From Actinomadura xylanilytica (GTDB lineage Bacteria > Actinomycetota > Actinomycetes > Streptosporangiales > Streptosporangiaceae), in the NCBI RefSeq assembly GCF_030283145.1, contig NZ_JASNWE010000003.1, forward strand, positions 496,001 to 560,000: a stretch of DNA of 64,000 bases, given 5' to 3'. Made by a program: the position numbers and the translations under genes. The notes beneath the pieces were generated by a model that saw only the letters and a program-made list of their open reading frames with translations, ran no database searches and was not told the DNA's origin. This document shows, piece after piece, positions 15,729-24,648 of this stretch (position 1 is its first letter; the number at the start of each line of letters is the position of its first letter).

Positions 15729-16370
15729 ATGGGGAACGACGTCGATCTGGTGGAGACGCGCCGCGCGTTGCACGGTGTGGCGGAGCTGGTGCTCGCGGGG
15801 CCCCAGTACCGGCAGAGCGGGACGATCCGGCTGGCGGTGCGGGCGGGAGGGTTCTGCACGACCGAACGGCCCGACCTGGCGGTGGAAGGGGCCGTGCTCG
15901 TCGCGGGCAGCGCCCGGATCCCCCTGGACGGGGCGACGTTCGCGGCCCTCGGCGCGGCGGCCGGAGTCGAGGCCGGCGCCCCCCAGGGCCTCTACGAGGA
16001 GGGCGGCGGCGCGCGGCCCGGCGACGTCGCGACCGTGGACGCGGGCGCCGCCGGGTACATCGAGGAGTGCTTCGTCCGGGGCGACGCGGCCCTGACCCGG
16101 CTGGGCCAGGTGCGGCCCGTGCTGTGGCCCGAGCACTTCGACCTGGGGATCACCCTGGACGAGGTCAACTACGGGGTCTCGCCGGGCGACGGCCACCTGG
16201 CCGAGCCCTATGCCTACGTGGGCCCCTGGAAGGCGCGGGCGGGCGACTTCTGGAACGCCCCGTTCGGCGCGACCCGGCCGATGCGGCTCCTGCCCGACGC
16301 GGGCGCGCTGCGCGGCTTCTTCGAGGAGGGCCGGGCCCGGTCGGCGGCCGACCCGGTACAGCGCCCCTGA
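15729..16370 (+). CDS. Uncharacterised actinomycete protein downstream of the RNA-repair gene
   Basis: 213 residues from the ATG at 15729 (GGGACGGGG upstream); a GTG at 15696 with AGGA nine bases before it would add 11 residues. No domain recognised. It begins with an amphipathic helix (VDLVETRRALHGVAELVLAG), followed by beta-rich sequence and a conserved-looking block, LWPEHFDLGITLDEVNYGVS then LAEPYAYVGPW, rich in aromatic and acidic residues. No signal peptide or membrane segment. It could be transcribed with the RNA-repair gene, although the 126-bp gap also allows its own promoter. The next feature downstream is a cobalamin riboswitch, so it ends its unit. Confidence 0.7.
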   Translation: MGNDVDLVETRRALHGVAELVLAGPQYRQSGTIRLAVRAGGFCTTERPDLAVEGAVLVAGSARIPLDGATFAALGAAAGVEAGAPQGLYEEGGGARPGDVATVDAGAAGYIEECFVRGDAALTRLGQVRPVLWPEHFDLGITLDEVNYGVSPGDGHLAEPYAYVGPWKARAGDFWNAPFGATRPMRLLPDAGALRGFFEEGRARSAADPVQRP

Positions 16371-16477
16371 CCCGCGCGGCGCCGGTCCGCGCGGACCCGA
16401 CGCCGGCCCCGTTTCCGGGCCGCGCCGCTGCTCAGGCCCGGTGTCCGGCATACGGCTCGGAACCGGGACGGGACGGC

Positions 16478-16635
16478 TGATAACGTTGCAGTTCAAGCGC
16501 GTCATGGAGCGAAGTCCGGTGTGATCCCGGCGCTGTCCCGCAACTGTGATGCCCCTCCCGAGGACCCCCCTCCCGAGTGGCCGAGCCAGGTCGCCTCCGC
16601 ACGCGCCTGACGACATTCGACCTCGTGGAAGGGCG
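16478..16635 (+). promoter_or_regulatory. Cobalamin (AdoCbl) riboswitch
   Basis: The 310-bp gap before btuF contains the class-defining core GGTGTGATCCCGGCGCTGTC followed by CCGCAACTGTGA (16518-16549). It is followed by the B12-box-like AGCCAGGTCGCC (16584-16595) and CGACATTCGACCTCGTGG, as in other actinomycete cobalamin riboswitches. The boundaries are approximate. It should repress the btuFCD-cbiZ genes when cobalamin is abundant. The rest of the gap (16371-16477) holds GC-rich inverted repeats probably ending the upstream unit. Confidence 0.9.
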
Positions 16636-16680
16636 ATCCGTCACGTACGGGCGCGGCTTCCCGGCAGCCATGGAGGCCCT

Positions 16681-17613
16681 GTGAGATCCGTACGTGCCCT
16701 GGGCGCGGCCATCGCGCTCGTCATGCTGGCGGCCGGTTGTGGCGGAGGCGACGACGACTCCCCGTCCGCCGGCGGGAACGAGGGCGCGCGGGTGACCGTC
16801 CAGGCCGGCAACGGCGCGGTCACCATCGAGGGGACGCCGAAGCGGATCGTGTCGCTGTCCCCGACGCACACCGAGACGCTGTTCGCGATCGGCGCGGGCC
16901 CGCAGGTCGTGGCGGCCGACGCGTACTCCACCTACCCGGCGAACGCGCCCAAGACCAAGCTGTCGGGCTTCAAGCCGAACGCCGAGGCGATCATCGGCTA
17001 CAAGCCCGACCTGGTGGTGCTGTCGGACGACATGGACGGCATCGTCAAGGCGCTGGAGAAGGTGAAGATCCCGGTCCTGCTGGAGCCGGCGGCGACCGGG
17101 CTGGACGACGCCTACGACGAGATCACCGACCTGGGCCGGGCCACCGGGCGCGCCGAGCAGGCCGCGAAGGTCACCGGCGACATGCGGGCGTCCGTCCAGG
17201 CGACGGTCACGGCGGCGGCCAAGGACAAGGACAAGGGGCTCAGCTACTACCACGAGCTCGACAACCAGCTCCACACCGTGACGTCCAAGACGTTCATCGG
17301 GCAGGTGTACGGGCTGTTCGGGCTGCGCAACATCGCCGACGACGCCGACAAGGCGTCCGGCGGCTACCCGCAGCTCTCCCGCGAGCACCTCCTCAAGCAG
17401 GACCCCGATCTGATCTTCCTGTCCGACACCAAGTGCTGCGGGCAGAACACCGCGGCGCTCGGCAAGCGCCCGGGCTGGTCCGACCTCAAGGCGCTGAAGA
17501 AGCAGGGCGTCGTCGAGCTCGACGACGACATCGCCTCCCGCTGGGGCCCGCGGCTGCCCGAGTTCGTCAAGGCGATCGGCGACGCGGTGCAGAAGGTCTC
17601 GGCCGGTCGGTGA
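16681..17613 (+). CDS. btuF: Cobalamin/corrinoid ABC transporter, substrate-binding lipoprotein
   Basis: 310 residues. Lipoprotein signal: RSVRALGAAIALVMLAAGC, lipobox LAAGC near residue 20, then a Gly/Ser/Asp-rich linker. The mature part is a BtuF/FecB-type periplasmic-binding-protein-2 fold (PKRIVSLSPTHTETLFAIGAG, GYKPDLVVLS, ...LKQDPDLIFLSDTKCCGQN). It captures cobalamin or cobinamide at the cell surface. The GTG at 16681 has GGAGG four bases upstream. It is the first gene after the cobalamin riboswitch, and its TGA overlaps the permease start as GTGA, which supports the corrinoid assignment over haem or siderophore. Confidence 0.88.
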   Translation: MRSVRALGAAIALVMLAAGCGGGDDDSPSAGGNEGARVTVQAGNGAVTIEGTPKRIVSLSPTHTETLFAIGAGPQVVAADAYSTYPANAPKTKLSGFKPNAEAIIGYKPDLVVLSDDMDGIVKALEKVKIPVLLEPAATGLDDAYDEITDLGRATGRAEQAAKVTGDMRASVQATVTAAAKDKDKGLSYYHELDNQLHTVTSKTFIGQVYGLFGLRNIADDADKASGGYPQLSREHLLKQDPDLIFLSDTKCCGQNTAALGKRPGWSDLKALKKQGVVELDDDIASRWGPRLPEFVKAIGDAVQKVSAGR

Positions 17614-18713
17614 GGCCCGCAGGTCCCCCGGCGCCGGGGGGTTCCGACGGCCCCGGCGCCGGTGTGGCCGCGAGGCCCGGGTTCGTCCAGGCGCGGATGC
17701 GGCCCGCCCCGCTCGCCGGCGCGGTGGCGGTGCTGCTCGTGGTGATGGTGGCCGGGCTGCTGGTGGGCGCGGCCGACCTGCCGCTCGCCGGGGTGCTGAA
17801 GGCGCTGGCCGACCGGGTCCCGTTCGTGCACCTCGACTCGGGGCTCAGCGTCGTCGAGCGCAACGTGCTGTTCGAGCTGCGGCTGCCGCGGGTGCTGATG
17901 GGCGCGCTGGTCGGCGGGATGCTCGCCATGGCCGGGGCCGGGTACCAGGGCGTGTTCCGCAACCCGCTGGCCGACCCCTACCTGCTCGGCGCGGCGGCGG
18001 GCGCGGGCGTCGGCGCGACACTGGTGATCGTGCTGATCCCGGGCGACCCGGGGTTCGGGGTGCCGCTGGCGGCGTTCGTCGGGGCGATCGCCGGGGTGCT
18101 CCTGGCGTACGTGCTCGGCAGTACCGCCGGACGTGGGAACGGCGCGGCGACGCTGGTGCTCGCGGGCGTCGCGGTGTCGTCGTTCCTGGCGGCGGTGCAG
18201 ACGTTCATCCAGCAGGTCAAGGCGGAGGACCTCCAGCGGATCTACTCCTGGATCCTCGGCGGGGTGGGCACCGCCGACTGGCACCAGATCGCGATGGTCG
18301 CCCCGTACGCGCTGGTCTCCACGCTGGTGCTGCTGGCGCACGGGCGGCTGCTGGACGTGCTGAGCGTCGGCGACGAGGAGGCGGCCTCGCTCGGGCTGTC
18401 GGCGCCGCGGGTGCGGCTGGTGGTGCTGGTCGCGGCGTCGCTGGCGACCGCGTGCGCGGTGGCGGTCAGCGGGCTGATCGGGTTCGTCGGGATCGTGGTG
18501 CCGCACGTGGTGCGGCGGCTGGCGGGCGGCTCCTACCGGGTAGTGCTGCCGCTGTCGCTGCTCGGCGGCGCGGCGTTCCTGACGCTGGCCGATCTGGTCG
18601 CGCGGACGGTGGTCGCGCCCGGCGAGCTGCCGCTCGGCGTGGTGACGGCGTTCGTCGGCGGGCCCTTCTTCGTGGTGGTGCTGCGCGCCGCCCGCAGGCA
18701 GGTGGAGCCGTGA
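17610..18713 (+). CDS. btuC: Cobalamin/corrinoid ABC transporter permease
   Basis: 367 residues from the GTG at 17610, which overlaps the btuF stop; an ATG at 17698 would shorten the Pro/Gly-rich N-terminus. FecCD/BtuC family with about ten membrane helices. Visible family blocks: LRLPRVLMGALVGGMLAMAG, GYQGVFRNPLADPYLLG and, near the end, GLIGFVGIVVPHVVRRL, the cytoplasmic loop that contacts the ATPase. It forms the homodimeric membrane channel of the importer with the btuD-like ATPase that follows (GTGA overlap). Confidence 0.9.
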   Translation: MRPAGPPAPGGSDGPGAGVAARPGFVQARMRPAPLAGAVAVLLVVMVAGLLVGAADLPLAGVLKALADRVPFVHLDSGLSVVERNVLFELRLPRVLMGALVGGMLAMAGAGYQGVFRNPLADPYLLGAAAGAGVGATLVIVLIPGDPGFGVPLAAFVGAIAGVLLAYVLGSTAGRGNGAATLVLAGVAVSSFLAAVQTFIQQVKAEDLQRIYSWILGGVGTADWHQIAMVAPYALVSTLVLLAHGRLLDVLSVGDEEAASLGLSAPRVRLVVLVAASLATACAVAVSGLIGFVGIVVPHVVRRLAGGSYRVVLPLSLLGGAAFLTLADLVARTVVAPGELPLGVVTAFVGGPFFVVVLRAARRQVEP

Positions 18714-19480
18714 CGGTCCGGGTGCGGGACCTCGACGTCGAGCTGGGCGGGCGGCCGGTGCTGAGCGCGGTGTCGCTGACGGTCCCGGCCGGGTCGTGGA
18801 CGGCGGTGATCGGGCCGAACGGGACGGGCAAGTCCACGCTGCTGCGCGCGGTCCTCGGCCTGGTGCCCTCGCGCGGCGGCGTGACGGTCGCGGGCGCCGA
18901 CCTCGGGGCGCTCAAGCCGCGGGAGCGGGCCCGGATCGTCGCCTACGCGCCGCAGAGCCCGAGCCTCCCGGCCGGCATGACGGTGTTCGACTACACGCTG
19001 CTCGGCCGGTCGCCGTACATCCCGCATCTCGGCCGCGAGGGCGCGCGCGACCGGGCCGTGGCCGCCGACGTCCTCGGTCGGCTCGACCTGGCCGGGCTGG
19101 CGGGGCGTCCGCTCGAGCACCTGTCGGGGGGCGAGCGGCAGCGGGTGGTGCTGGCGCGGGCGCTGGCGCAGCAGACCTCGGTGCTGCTGCTGGACGAGCC
19201 GACCACCTCCCTCGACATCGGCCACCAGCAGCAGGTGCTGGAGCTGGTCGACCAGCTCCGGCTGGCCGACGGGCTGACCGTGGTCACCACGATCCACGAC
19301 CTGACGCTGGCCGGGCAGTACGCCGACGACCTGGTGCTGCTGTCGGGCGGCCGGGTCGCGGCGGCGGGGCCGCCCGCCGGGGTGCTGACCCGCGCGGCGG
19401 TCGCCGAGCACTTCGGCGCCCGGGTGCGGGTGGAGCCGGGGCCCGACGGCCGCCCGGTGCTGTCCCCGGAGCGGCCGTGA
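18710..19480 (+). CDS. btuD: Cobalamin/corrinoid ABC transporter ATP-binding protein
   Basis: 256 residues. Complete ABC ATPase: Walker A GPNGTGKST near residues 36-44, Q-loop in YAPQSPSL, signature LSGGERQRVVLARAL, Walker B VLLLDEPTTSLD, and switch His in TTIHDLTLAGQYAD. The sequence is of the FecE/BtuD iron-siderophore/B12 importer type. Its start overlaps the btuC stop and its own stop overlaps the cbiZ start, both as GTGA, so expression is tightly coupled. Confidence 0.92.
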   Translation: MTVRVRDLDVELGGRPVLSAVSLTVPAGSWTAVIGPNGTGKSTLLRAVLGLVPSRGGVTVAGADLGALKPRERARIVAYAPQSPSLPAGMTVFDYTLLGRSPYIPHLGREGARDRAVAADVLGRLDLAGLAGRPLEHLSGGERQRVVLARALAQQTSVLLLDEPTTSLDIGHQQQVLELVDQLRLADGLTVVTTIHDLTLAGQYADDLVLLSGGRVAAAGPPAGVLTRAAVAEHFGARVRVEPGPDGRPVLSPERP

Positions 19481-20187
19481 GGCTGGAGCTGCGGTGGCGC
19501 GAGGAGGACGGCGCCCGGCTGGCCTCGTCGGTGTGGCGGGCCGGTCCGGGCCTGCGGACGATCTCCTCGGCGATGCTGGGCGGCGGCATCGGCGCGGCGT
19601 CCTGGGTGCTGAACGCGCAGGTCGCCGGGGCGTACGCGCGCACCGACCCGGTGGCGCACCTGCGCGAGCTGGCCGCGTCGCACGGGCTGGACGGCCCGGG
19701 GGTCGGGATGCTCACCGCCGCGTCCGTCGCCCGCACGGCCCGGGGCTCCGACGAGGGCGTGGCCGTGTCGGCGACGGTGGGGCTGCGCGTCCCGACCTGG
19801 GCGTCCTCCCCCGCCGGGGCGCCCGATCCCGAACTGGTCCCGCTCCAGGTGGACGGGCCGCCCCCGCCGCGCGTCCACCGGCCGGGGACGGTCAACATCG
19901 TGGTCTCGCTGCCGGTGCCGCTGGAGGACGCCGCCCTGGTCAACGCCGTCATGACGGCGACGGAGGCCAAGACGCAGGCGCTCCTGGAAGCGGGCTACCC
20001 GTGCACCGGGACCGCGTCCGACGCGATCTGCGTCGCCGCCCCGGCGCCCGTCCCCGGCGGGACGGAGCCCGATCCGTTCGCGGGTCCCCGTTCGGTCTGG
20101 GGCGCGCGCATCGCGCGGGCCGTGCACGCGGCGGTGTACGCCGGTGCCGTCGACTACACCGAGTGGATCGACGGCACCCGGCGCTGA
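19477..20187 (+). CDS. cbiZ: Adenosylcobinamide amidohydrolase (CbiZ family)
   Basis: 236 residues from the GTG at 19477. It matches the CbiZ family: an N-terminal LRTISSAMLGGGIGAASWVLNAQV block, the VGMLTAASV segment, TVNIVVSLPVPL, and a C-terminal EAKTQALLEAGYPCTGTASDAICVAAP block. Known role: cleaves the aminopropanol or lower-ligand side chain from scavenged adenosylcobinamide to give adenosylcobyric acid, so that foreign corrinoids can be remodelled. Its place as the fourth coupled gene behind a B12 riboswitch and BtuFCD supports a corrinoid salvage unit. It converges on the sugar operon after 55 bp. Confidence 0.88.
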   Translation: MRLELRWREEDGARLASSVWRAGPGLRTISSAMLGGGIGAASWVLNAQVAGAYARTDPVAHLRELAASHGLDGPGVGMLTAASVARTARGSDEGVAVSATVGLRVPTWASSPAGAPDPELVPLQVDGPPPPRVHRPGTVNIVVSLPVPLEDAALVNAVMTATEAKTQALLEAGYPCTGTASDAICVAAPAPVPGGTEPDPFAGPRSVWGARIARAVHAAVYAGAVDYTEWIDGTRR

Positions 20188-20242
20188 CACCCGCCTCCAG
20201 TGCACCCGCGCCGCCGCCGGACGGCTCACGCGCCCGCGCGGG

Positions 20243-21088
20243 TCAGCCGTCCAGCCGGTACACGCGCCGCGCCGTGCCGCCGAAGACCAGGGCGCGCGCG
20301 GCCTCGCCGAGGTCGGCGCACGCCTCCTCGGCCAGCGCCGCGACCTGGCCGTAGGTGGCGGCGAGGGTGCAGACGGGCCAGTCCGAGCCGTACATCGTCC
20401 GTCCGGGGCCGAACGCGGCGAGCACGTGCCGCGCGTAGGGCAGCACGTCGGCGGGCGTCCAGCCCGGGGCGGCCTCGGTCACCAGGCCGGAGAGCTTCAC
20501 CGTCACGTTGGGCACCGCCGCCATCTCCTCGATCCACGACGCCCAGGGCTCCCACGCGCCGCCCGCGATGTCGGGCTTGCCGGCGTGGTCGAGCACGAGG
20601 CGGACCTCCGGCAGCCGCCGCGCGAACTCGAGCGCGGCCTCCGCCTGCGCGGGACGGACCAGCACGTCGTAGGCCAGCCCGGCGGCGCCGACGGCGCGCA
20701 CGCCCCGCGCCACGTCCGCGCGCAGCAGCCAGCGCGGGTCGGGCTCGTCCTGGACGAGATGCCGGATGCCCGCCAGGTGCCGTCCGGACGGGGCCGCGAG
20801 CAGCCGCGCGAGGGTCGCGGCGGCGTCCGGCGCGGTGAGGTCGACCCAGCCGACGACCGCACGCACCGGCCCGGCGGCCTGTGCGGTGTGGGCGGTTTCG
20901 AGCAGGTCGCGCGTCTCCCCCGCGTCCGGAAGCGCCTGGACGACGACGGAGGCGGTCACATCCCGCGCCGCCTCCGCATAGCGGGCGGCGTCGAACCGCC
21001 CGCGGACGGGGTCGGCCCACGCGCCGTCCATCCAGCCGTACTCGCGGGCGCCGGTGTCCCACAGATGGTGATGCGCGTCGACCCTCAT
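20243..21088 (-). CDS. Amidohydrolase family lactonase (L-fucono-/L-rhamnono-lactonase-like)
   Basis: 281 residues. Amidohydrolase_2 fold: MRVDAHHHLWD (HxH metal pair, residues 5-10), GIRHLVQDEPD, LVLDHAGKPDI, and MYGSDWPVC with the terminal metal Asp. This set is characteristic of L-fuconolactonase and L-rhamnono-1,4-lactonase relatives, which open the lactone formed by the sugar dehydrogenase. The start at 21088 overlaps the aldo/keto reductase stop as ATGA. It is the last gene of the seven-gene sugar operon, and its neighbours (dehydrogenase upstream, dehydratase at the operon head) fit a lactonase step. Confidence 0.85.
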   Translation of the reverse strand: MRVDAHHHLWDTGAREYGWMDGAWADPVRGRFDAARYAEAARDVTASVVVQALPDAGETRDLLETAHTAQAAGPVRAVVGWVDLTAPDAAATLARLLAAPSGRHLAGIRHLVQDEPDPRWLLRADVARGVRAVGAAGLAYDVLVRPAQAEAALEFARRLPEVRLVLDHAGKPDIAGGAWEPWASWIEEMAAVPNVTVKLSGLVTEAAPGWTPADVLPYARHVLAAFGPGRTMYGSDWPVCTLAATYGQVAALAEEACADLGEAARALVFGGTARRVYRLDG

Positions 21089-22059
21089 GACCGGCCCCCT
21101 TCGGGCTCCGCTTCGGGCTCCGCTTCGAGTTCCGTCCAGAGCGCGCCGGGAATGTCGCGCTCGAAGGAGTCGGCGTTGTCGTCGACCTCGGCGGGCGTCC
21201 GGCAGCCGACGAGGACGCTCGCCACGGCCGGATGGCGGGCCGCGAACTGCACCGCCGCCGCGCGCAGCGGCACCCCGTGCCCGGCGCAGACGGCGCGGAG
21301 CCGTTCCGCCTCCGCGAGGAGGCGCGGCGGCGCGGGCGCGTAGTCGTAGGTCGTGCCGCCGGCGAGCAGGCCCGAGTTGAAGACCCCGCCCGCCACCACC
21401 GACGTCCCGCGCTCCAGGCAGGCGGGCAGCAGGTCCGCCTCGGCCGAGCGGTCCAGGAGGGTGTAGCGGCCCGCGCACAGCACCACGTCGAGGTCGAGCC
21501 GCCGGACGAACCGGGCCAGCATGGCCGCCTGGTTCATCCCCGCGCCGATCGCGCCGACCGCGCCCTCGTCCCGGAGCCGCGCGAGCGCGGGGTACGCCTC
21601 GGCGTACACCTGCTCCTCGTGGTCGTCGGGATCGTGCAGGTAGACGACGTCCACCCGGTCGAGGCCGAGCCGGTCCAGCGACTCCGACAGCGAGCGGCGC
21701 ACGCCGTCGGCGCTGAAGTCCCACACCCGCCTGAACTCCGGCTCGCCCGGGAAGCCCGCGTCGTCGGGCGGCTCCCCCGGGCCGCGCGGCACCAGCAGCC
21801 GTCCCGCCTTGGTGGAGACCACCACCTCCCCCGCGACCGCGCGGACCGCCGCGCCGAGCCGCCGTTCGGACGTCCCGGCCCCGTAGTGCGGTGCCGTGTC
21901 GAGGTGGCGCAGCCCGCGCCGCAGGGCCCGCGCCACCGTGGCCGCCGCCGCGGCGCCGGACACCGGGGCGTACAGCCCGCCGAGCGCCGCGCCGCCGAGC
22001 GACAGGGCGGTCACCTCGACCGCGGAGCCGCCGAGCCGCCGCCGCTCGTCGACGCGCAT
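21085..22059 (-). CDS. Aldo/keto reductase (L-fucose / D-threo-aldose dehydrogenase type)
   Basis: 324 residues. Catalytic tetrad of AKRs: LDTAPHYGAGTSERRLG (Asp and Tyr near residues 53-58), VVSTKAGRL (Lys), VDVVYLHDPDD (His). Overall similarity is to D-threo-aldose 1-dehydrogenase and L-fucose dehydrogenase, which oxidise the sugar at C1 to a lactone with NAD(P). A start at 22059 with a GAGGCGGGG ribosome region fits. The C-terminus is a Glu/Pro repeat (EAEPEAEPEGG). Genes directly upstream encode the ABC permease, downstream the lactonase. It is inferred to be the first catabolic step after uptake. Confidence 0.83.
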   Translation of the reverse strand: MRVDERRRLGGSAVEVTALSLGGAALGGLYAPVSGAAAAATVARALRRGLRHLDTAPHYGAGTSERRLGAAVRAVAGEVVVSTKAGRLLVPRGPGEPPDDAGFPGEPEFRRVWDFSADGVRRSLSESLDRLGLDRVDVVYLHDPDDHEEQVYAEAYPALARLRDEGAVGAIGAGMNQAAMLARFVRRLDLDVVLCAGRYTLLDRSAEADLLPACLERGTSVVAGGVFNSGLLAGGTTYDYAPAPPRLLAEAERLRAVCAGHGVPLRAAAVQFAARHPAVASVLVGCRTPAEVDDNADSFERDIPGALWTELEAEPEAEPEGGRS

Positions 22060-22085
22060 GTCCCCGCCTCCCTCCCGTCCGCCGT

Positions 22086-23099
22086 TCAGTCCTGCGCCTT
22101 GCCGGAGGTGACCCGGGCGATCATCAGCGCGACCAGGATGATGCCGCCGTAGATCGCCTGGATCCAGAACGAGGGGACCTGCGCGAGCGTCAGCAGGTTC
22201 TGCACCACGCCGAGGAGCAGCACGCCGGTGACCGCGCCGGTCATCGTGCCCTTGCCGCCGTCCATCCCGATCCCGCCGATCACCGCCGCCGCCATCACCG
22301 TGAAGATCATGTTCTGGCCCTGGTTGGCGTTGATCGCGCCGACGTAGCCGGTCAGCACCAGTCCGGCGACCGCGGCGAGCACCCCGCCGATGACGAACAC
22401 CGCGAAGGTGACCCGCTCGACCCGGATGCCGGCCGCGCGGGCCGCCTCCGGGTTGCCGCCGATCGCGTACAGGGCGCGGCCGAGCCGGTGGTGGCGCAGC
22501 ACGAACCCGGCGGCGCCGAACGCCGCCGCCGCGGCCCACACCGACAGCGGGATCCGCAGGAAGGTGGTGGTCGCGATCGCGAAGAACGGCTCGGGCATGT
22601 CGAACAGCGTCCTGCCCTCGGTCGCGCCGACCAGCAGCCCGCGCAGGACGATGAGCATCGCCAGCGTGACGATGAACGCGTTGAGCCGCAGCCGCACCAC
22701 CAGGAACCCGTTGAACGCCCCGACCGCCGCGCCGACCAGCACGATCGCGGGGAGCCCGAGCGCGACCGGCAGCTCGGTGCCGAACCCGGCCGAGGACGCC
22801 GGGATCACCAGCAGCGCGCCGAGCGCGGGCGCGATCCCGACCGTCGACTCCAGCGACAGGTCGAACCTGCCGGTGATCAGGATCAGCGACTCGGCCAGCA
22901 CCACCAGCGCGAGCGCGGCGGACGCGCCGAGGATGCTGATCAGGTTCCGCTCGGTCAGGAAGCTGTCGTTGACCAGGGCGCCGAGCACGATCAGCGCGAC
23001 CAGCGCGGGCACCAGGGCGAGCTCGCGGAGCCGCCGTAGCGCGGGGCCCGGCGCGGCGGGCGCCTTGACCGCCCGGTCGTCCACCGGCACATCAGTCAT
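22086..23099 (-). CDS. Monosaccharide ABC transporter permease (RbsC family)
   Basis: 337 residues with about eight to ten hydrophobic helices after a charged N-terminus. RbsC/BPD_transp_2 landmarks: LVVLAESLILITGRFDLSLES, GAFNGFLVVRLRLNAFIVTLAM, YAIGGNPEAARAAGIRV and the C-terminal GAVTGVLLLGVVQNLLTL. In the classical family the second block has T-G-x-D-L-S; here ITGRFDLSLES keeps it. Its start lies inside the end of the ATPase gene (8-bp overlap). It transports the sugar bound by the lipoprotein encoded at 24648-25700. Confidence 0.9.
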   Translation of the reverse strand: MTDVPVDDRAVKAPAAPGPALRRLRELALVPALVALIVLGALVNDSFLTERNLISILGASAALALVVLAESLILITGRFDLSLESTVGIAPALGALLVIPASSAGFGTELPVALGLPAIVLVGAAVGAFNGFLVVRLRLNAFIVTLAMLIVLRGLLVGATEGRTLFDMPEPFFAIATTTFLRIPLSVWAAAAAFGAAGFVLRHHRLGRALYAIGGNPEAARAAGIRVERVTFAVFVIGGVLAAVAGLVLTGYVGAINANQGQNMIFTVMAAAVIGGIGMDGGKGTMTGAVTGVLLLGVVQNLLTLAQVPSFWIQAIYGGIILVALMIARVTSGKAQD

Positions 23100-24648
23100 C
23101 GGTCGTGACCCCTTCGATCGAGGCGACCAGGTCCTGGTCGCTCCAGCCCGCGGCGTGCTCGGCGGCGATCCGGCCGTGGAAGAAGACCAGCACCCGGTCG
23201 GCCGGCCGGAGGTCGTCCAGCTCGTCGGAGACGACGACCACGGCGGTGCCGGTGCCGCGGACCTCGTCGATGACGGCGAGCAGCGCCTCCTTCGACTTCA
23301 CGTCCACCCCGGCGGTCGGGTCGACCAGCACCAGCAGCCGGGGGCCGGTCGCGAGGGCGCGGGCCATCACGACCTTCTGCTGGTTACCGCCGGACAGGTC
23401 CGACACCGGCTGCTCCGGCCCGGCGGCGACGATGCCGAGGTCGCGGATGGACGCGCGGGCGAACGCGGCCAGCCGTCCCGGCGCGATGATCCCGAACCGG
23501 CCGAGCCGGTCGGTGATGGTCATCGCCGCGTTCTCCCCGACCGGCAGCCCGGGGACCAGGCCCTGCCGGTGCCGGTCGCGCGGGACGAGCCCGACGCCCG
23601 CGCGCAGCGCGCCCCGCACGTCCCCGGGCGGCAGCGGCGCACCGTCCAGGGTGGCGGTGCCGGCGGCGGGACGGCGCAGCCCGGCGAGGGTCTCGGCCAG
23701 CTCGACCTTGCCGCTGGCGCTCGACCCGGCGAGCCCGACGACCTCGCCCCGCCGCACCCGCAGGCTCACCTCGCGGTAGGCCGGTCCGGTCAGCCCGGTC
23801 ACCTCCAGCCGGACGGGGGCGCCGGGACCGGCGCCCGGACGCGCGGGCCGGGCGCCGAGCCCCTCGGCCTCGCCGGTCATCGCGGCGACCAGCGCGGCCC
23901 TGGGCAGATCCGCGACGGGCGCGGTGGTGATCCAGCGGGCGTCGCGGAAGACGGTGACAGCCTGGCACACCTCGTACACCTCCTGGAGGTGGTGCGAGAT
24001 GAACAGGAACGTCACGCCCGACTCCTGGAGCGCCCGCATCCGCGCGAACAGCCGCTCGATCTCGGTGCTGTCGAGCTGCGCGGTCGGCTCGTCCAGGATG
24101 ATGAACCGGGCGCCGAACGACAGCGCCCGCGCGATCTCGACGAGCTGGCGGCTCTCCACGCCGAGGTCCCCGGCGCGCAGATCGGGGTGCACGTCCACGT
24201 TCCAGGCGGCGAGCAGTTCGGCGGCCTCGCGGCGCATCCGCTTCCAGCCGACCAGGCCGCGGCCGAGCGGCCACCGCGCGGCGGCGCCGCGGACGCCGGG
24301 CTGCCGGTTGATGAACAGGTTCTCCGCGACGGTCAGGTCCGGGACGATCGTGGACTTCTGGTAGACACACGCGACCCGCGCCCGCCAGCCGTCCCGGTCG
24401 GACGGGGACGGCGCGGGCGCGCCGTCGAACCGCACCTGGCCCGCGTCCGGCGGGAACACCCCGGTCAGGACGTTCACCAGCGTCGACTTCCCGGCGCCGT
24501 TCCGTCCGACCAGGGCGTGCGACTCGCCCGGCAGGACGGTGAGGCGGGCATCGGCGAGCGCGACCGTCGGCCCGAACCGCTTGCGCACCCCGGCCGCCTC
24601 CACCAGCGGGCGGACGGGCTCGCCGGGCGGCCTCCCGAACTCGGCCAT
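23092..24648 (-). CDS. Monosaccharide ABC transporter ATP-binding protein (RbsA/MglA-type, two domains)
   Basis: 518 residues, two ABC domains. The first is intact: Walker A GRNGAGKST near residue 49, ESRQLVEIARAL at the signature position and Walker B FIILDEPTAQLD. The second keeps a signature (LSGGNQQKVVMARAL) but has a degenerate Walker A (GSSASGKVEL), and where LDEPT is expected it reads LVDPTAGVDV, so the Walker B Asp is Val and the catalytic Glu is Asp. Asymmetric sites are known among sugar importers and this variant may be a subfamily trait. It overlaps the binding-protein stop by one base and the permease start by 8 bp. Confidence 0.9.
   Translation of the reverse strand: MAEFGRPPGEPVRPLVEAAGVRKRFGPTVALADARLTVLPGESHALVGRNGAGKSTLVNVLTGVFPPDAGQVRFDGAPAPSPSDRDGWRARVACVYQKSTIVPDLTVAENLFINRQPGVRGAAARWPLGRGLVGWKRMRREAAELLAAWNVDVHPDLRAGDLGVESRQLVEIARALSFGARFIILDEPTAQLDSTEIERLFARMRALQESGVTFLFISHHLQEVYEVCQAVTVFRDARWITTAPVADLPRAALVAAMTGEAEGLGARPARPGAGPGAPVRLEVTGLTGPAYREVSLRVRRGEVVGLAGSSASGKVELAETLAGLRRPAAGTATLDGAPLPPGDVRGALRAGVGLVPRDRHRQGLVPGLPVGENAAMTITDRLGRFGIIAPGRLAAFARASIRDLGIVAAGPEQPVSDLSGGNQQKVVMARALATGPRLLVLVDPTAGVDVKSKEALLAVIDEVRGTGTAVVVVSDELDDLRPADRVLVFFHGRIAAEHAAGWSDQDLVASIEGVTTDD

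Noticed and set aside
11712..16616. A reading frame of over 1,600 codons on the minus strand opposite the RNA-repair gene
   Set aside because: Arises from the GC-rich third positions of the real plus-strand genes; composition is Arg/Gly/Pro/Ala-biased with no domain, while the plus strand shows coherent catalytic motifs. The same applies to long antisense frames at 36-1325, 29732-32527, 34868-36766 and 39736-41820.
16681..20187. Siderophore or haem import as the role of the FecCD-type transporter
   Set aside because: A cobalamin riboswitch in front and CbiZ as the fourth coupled gene point to corrinoids.
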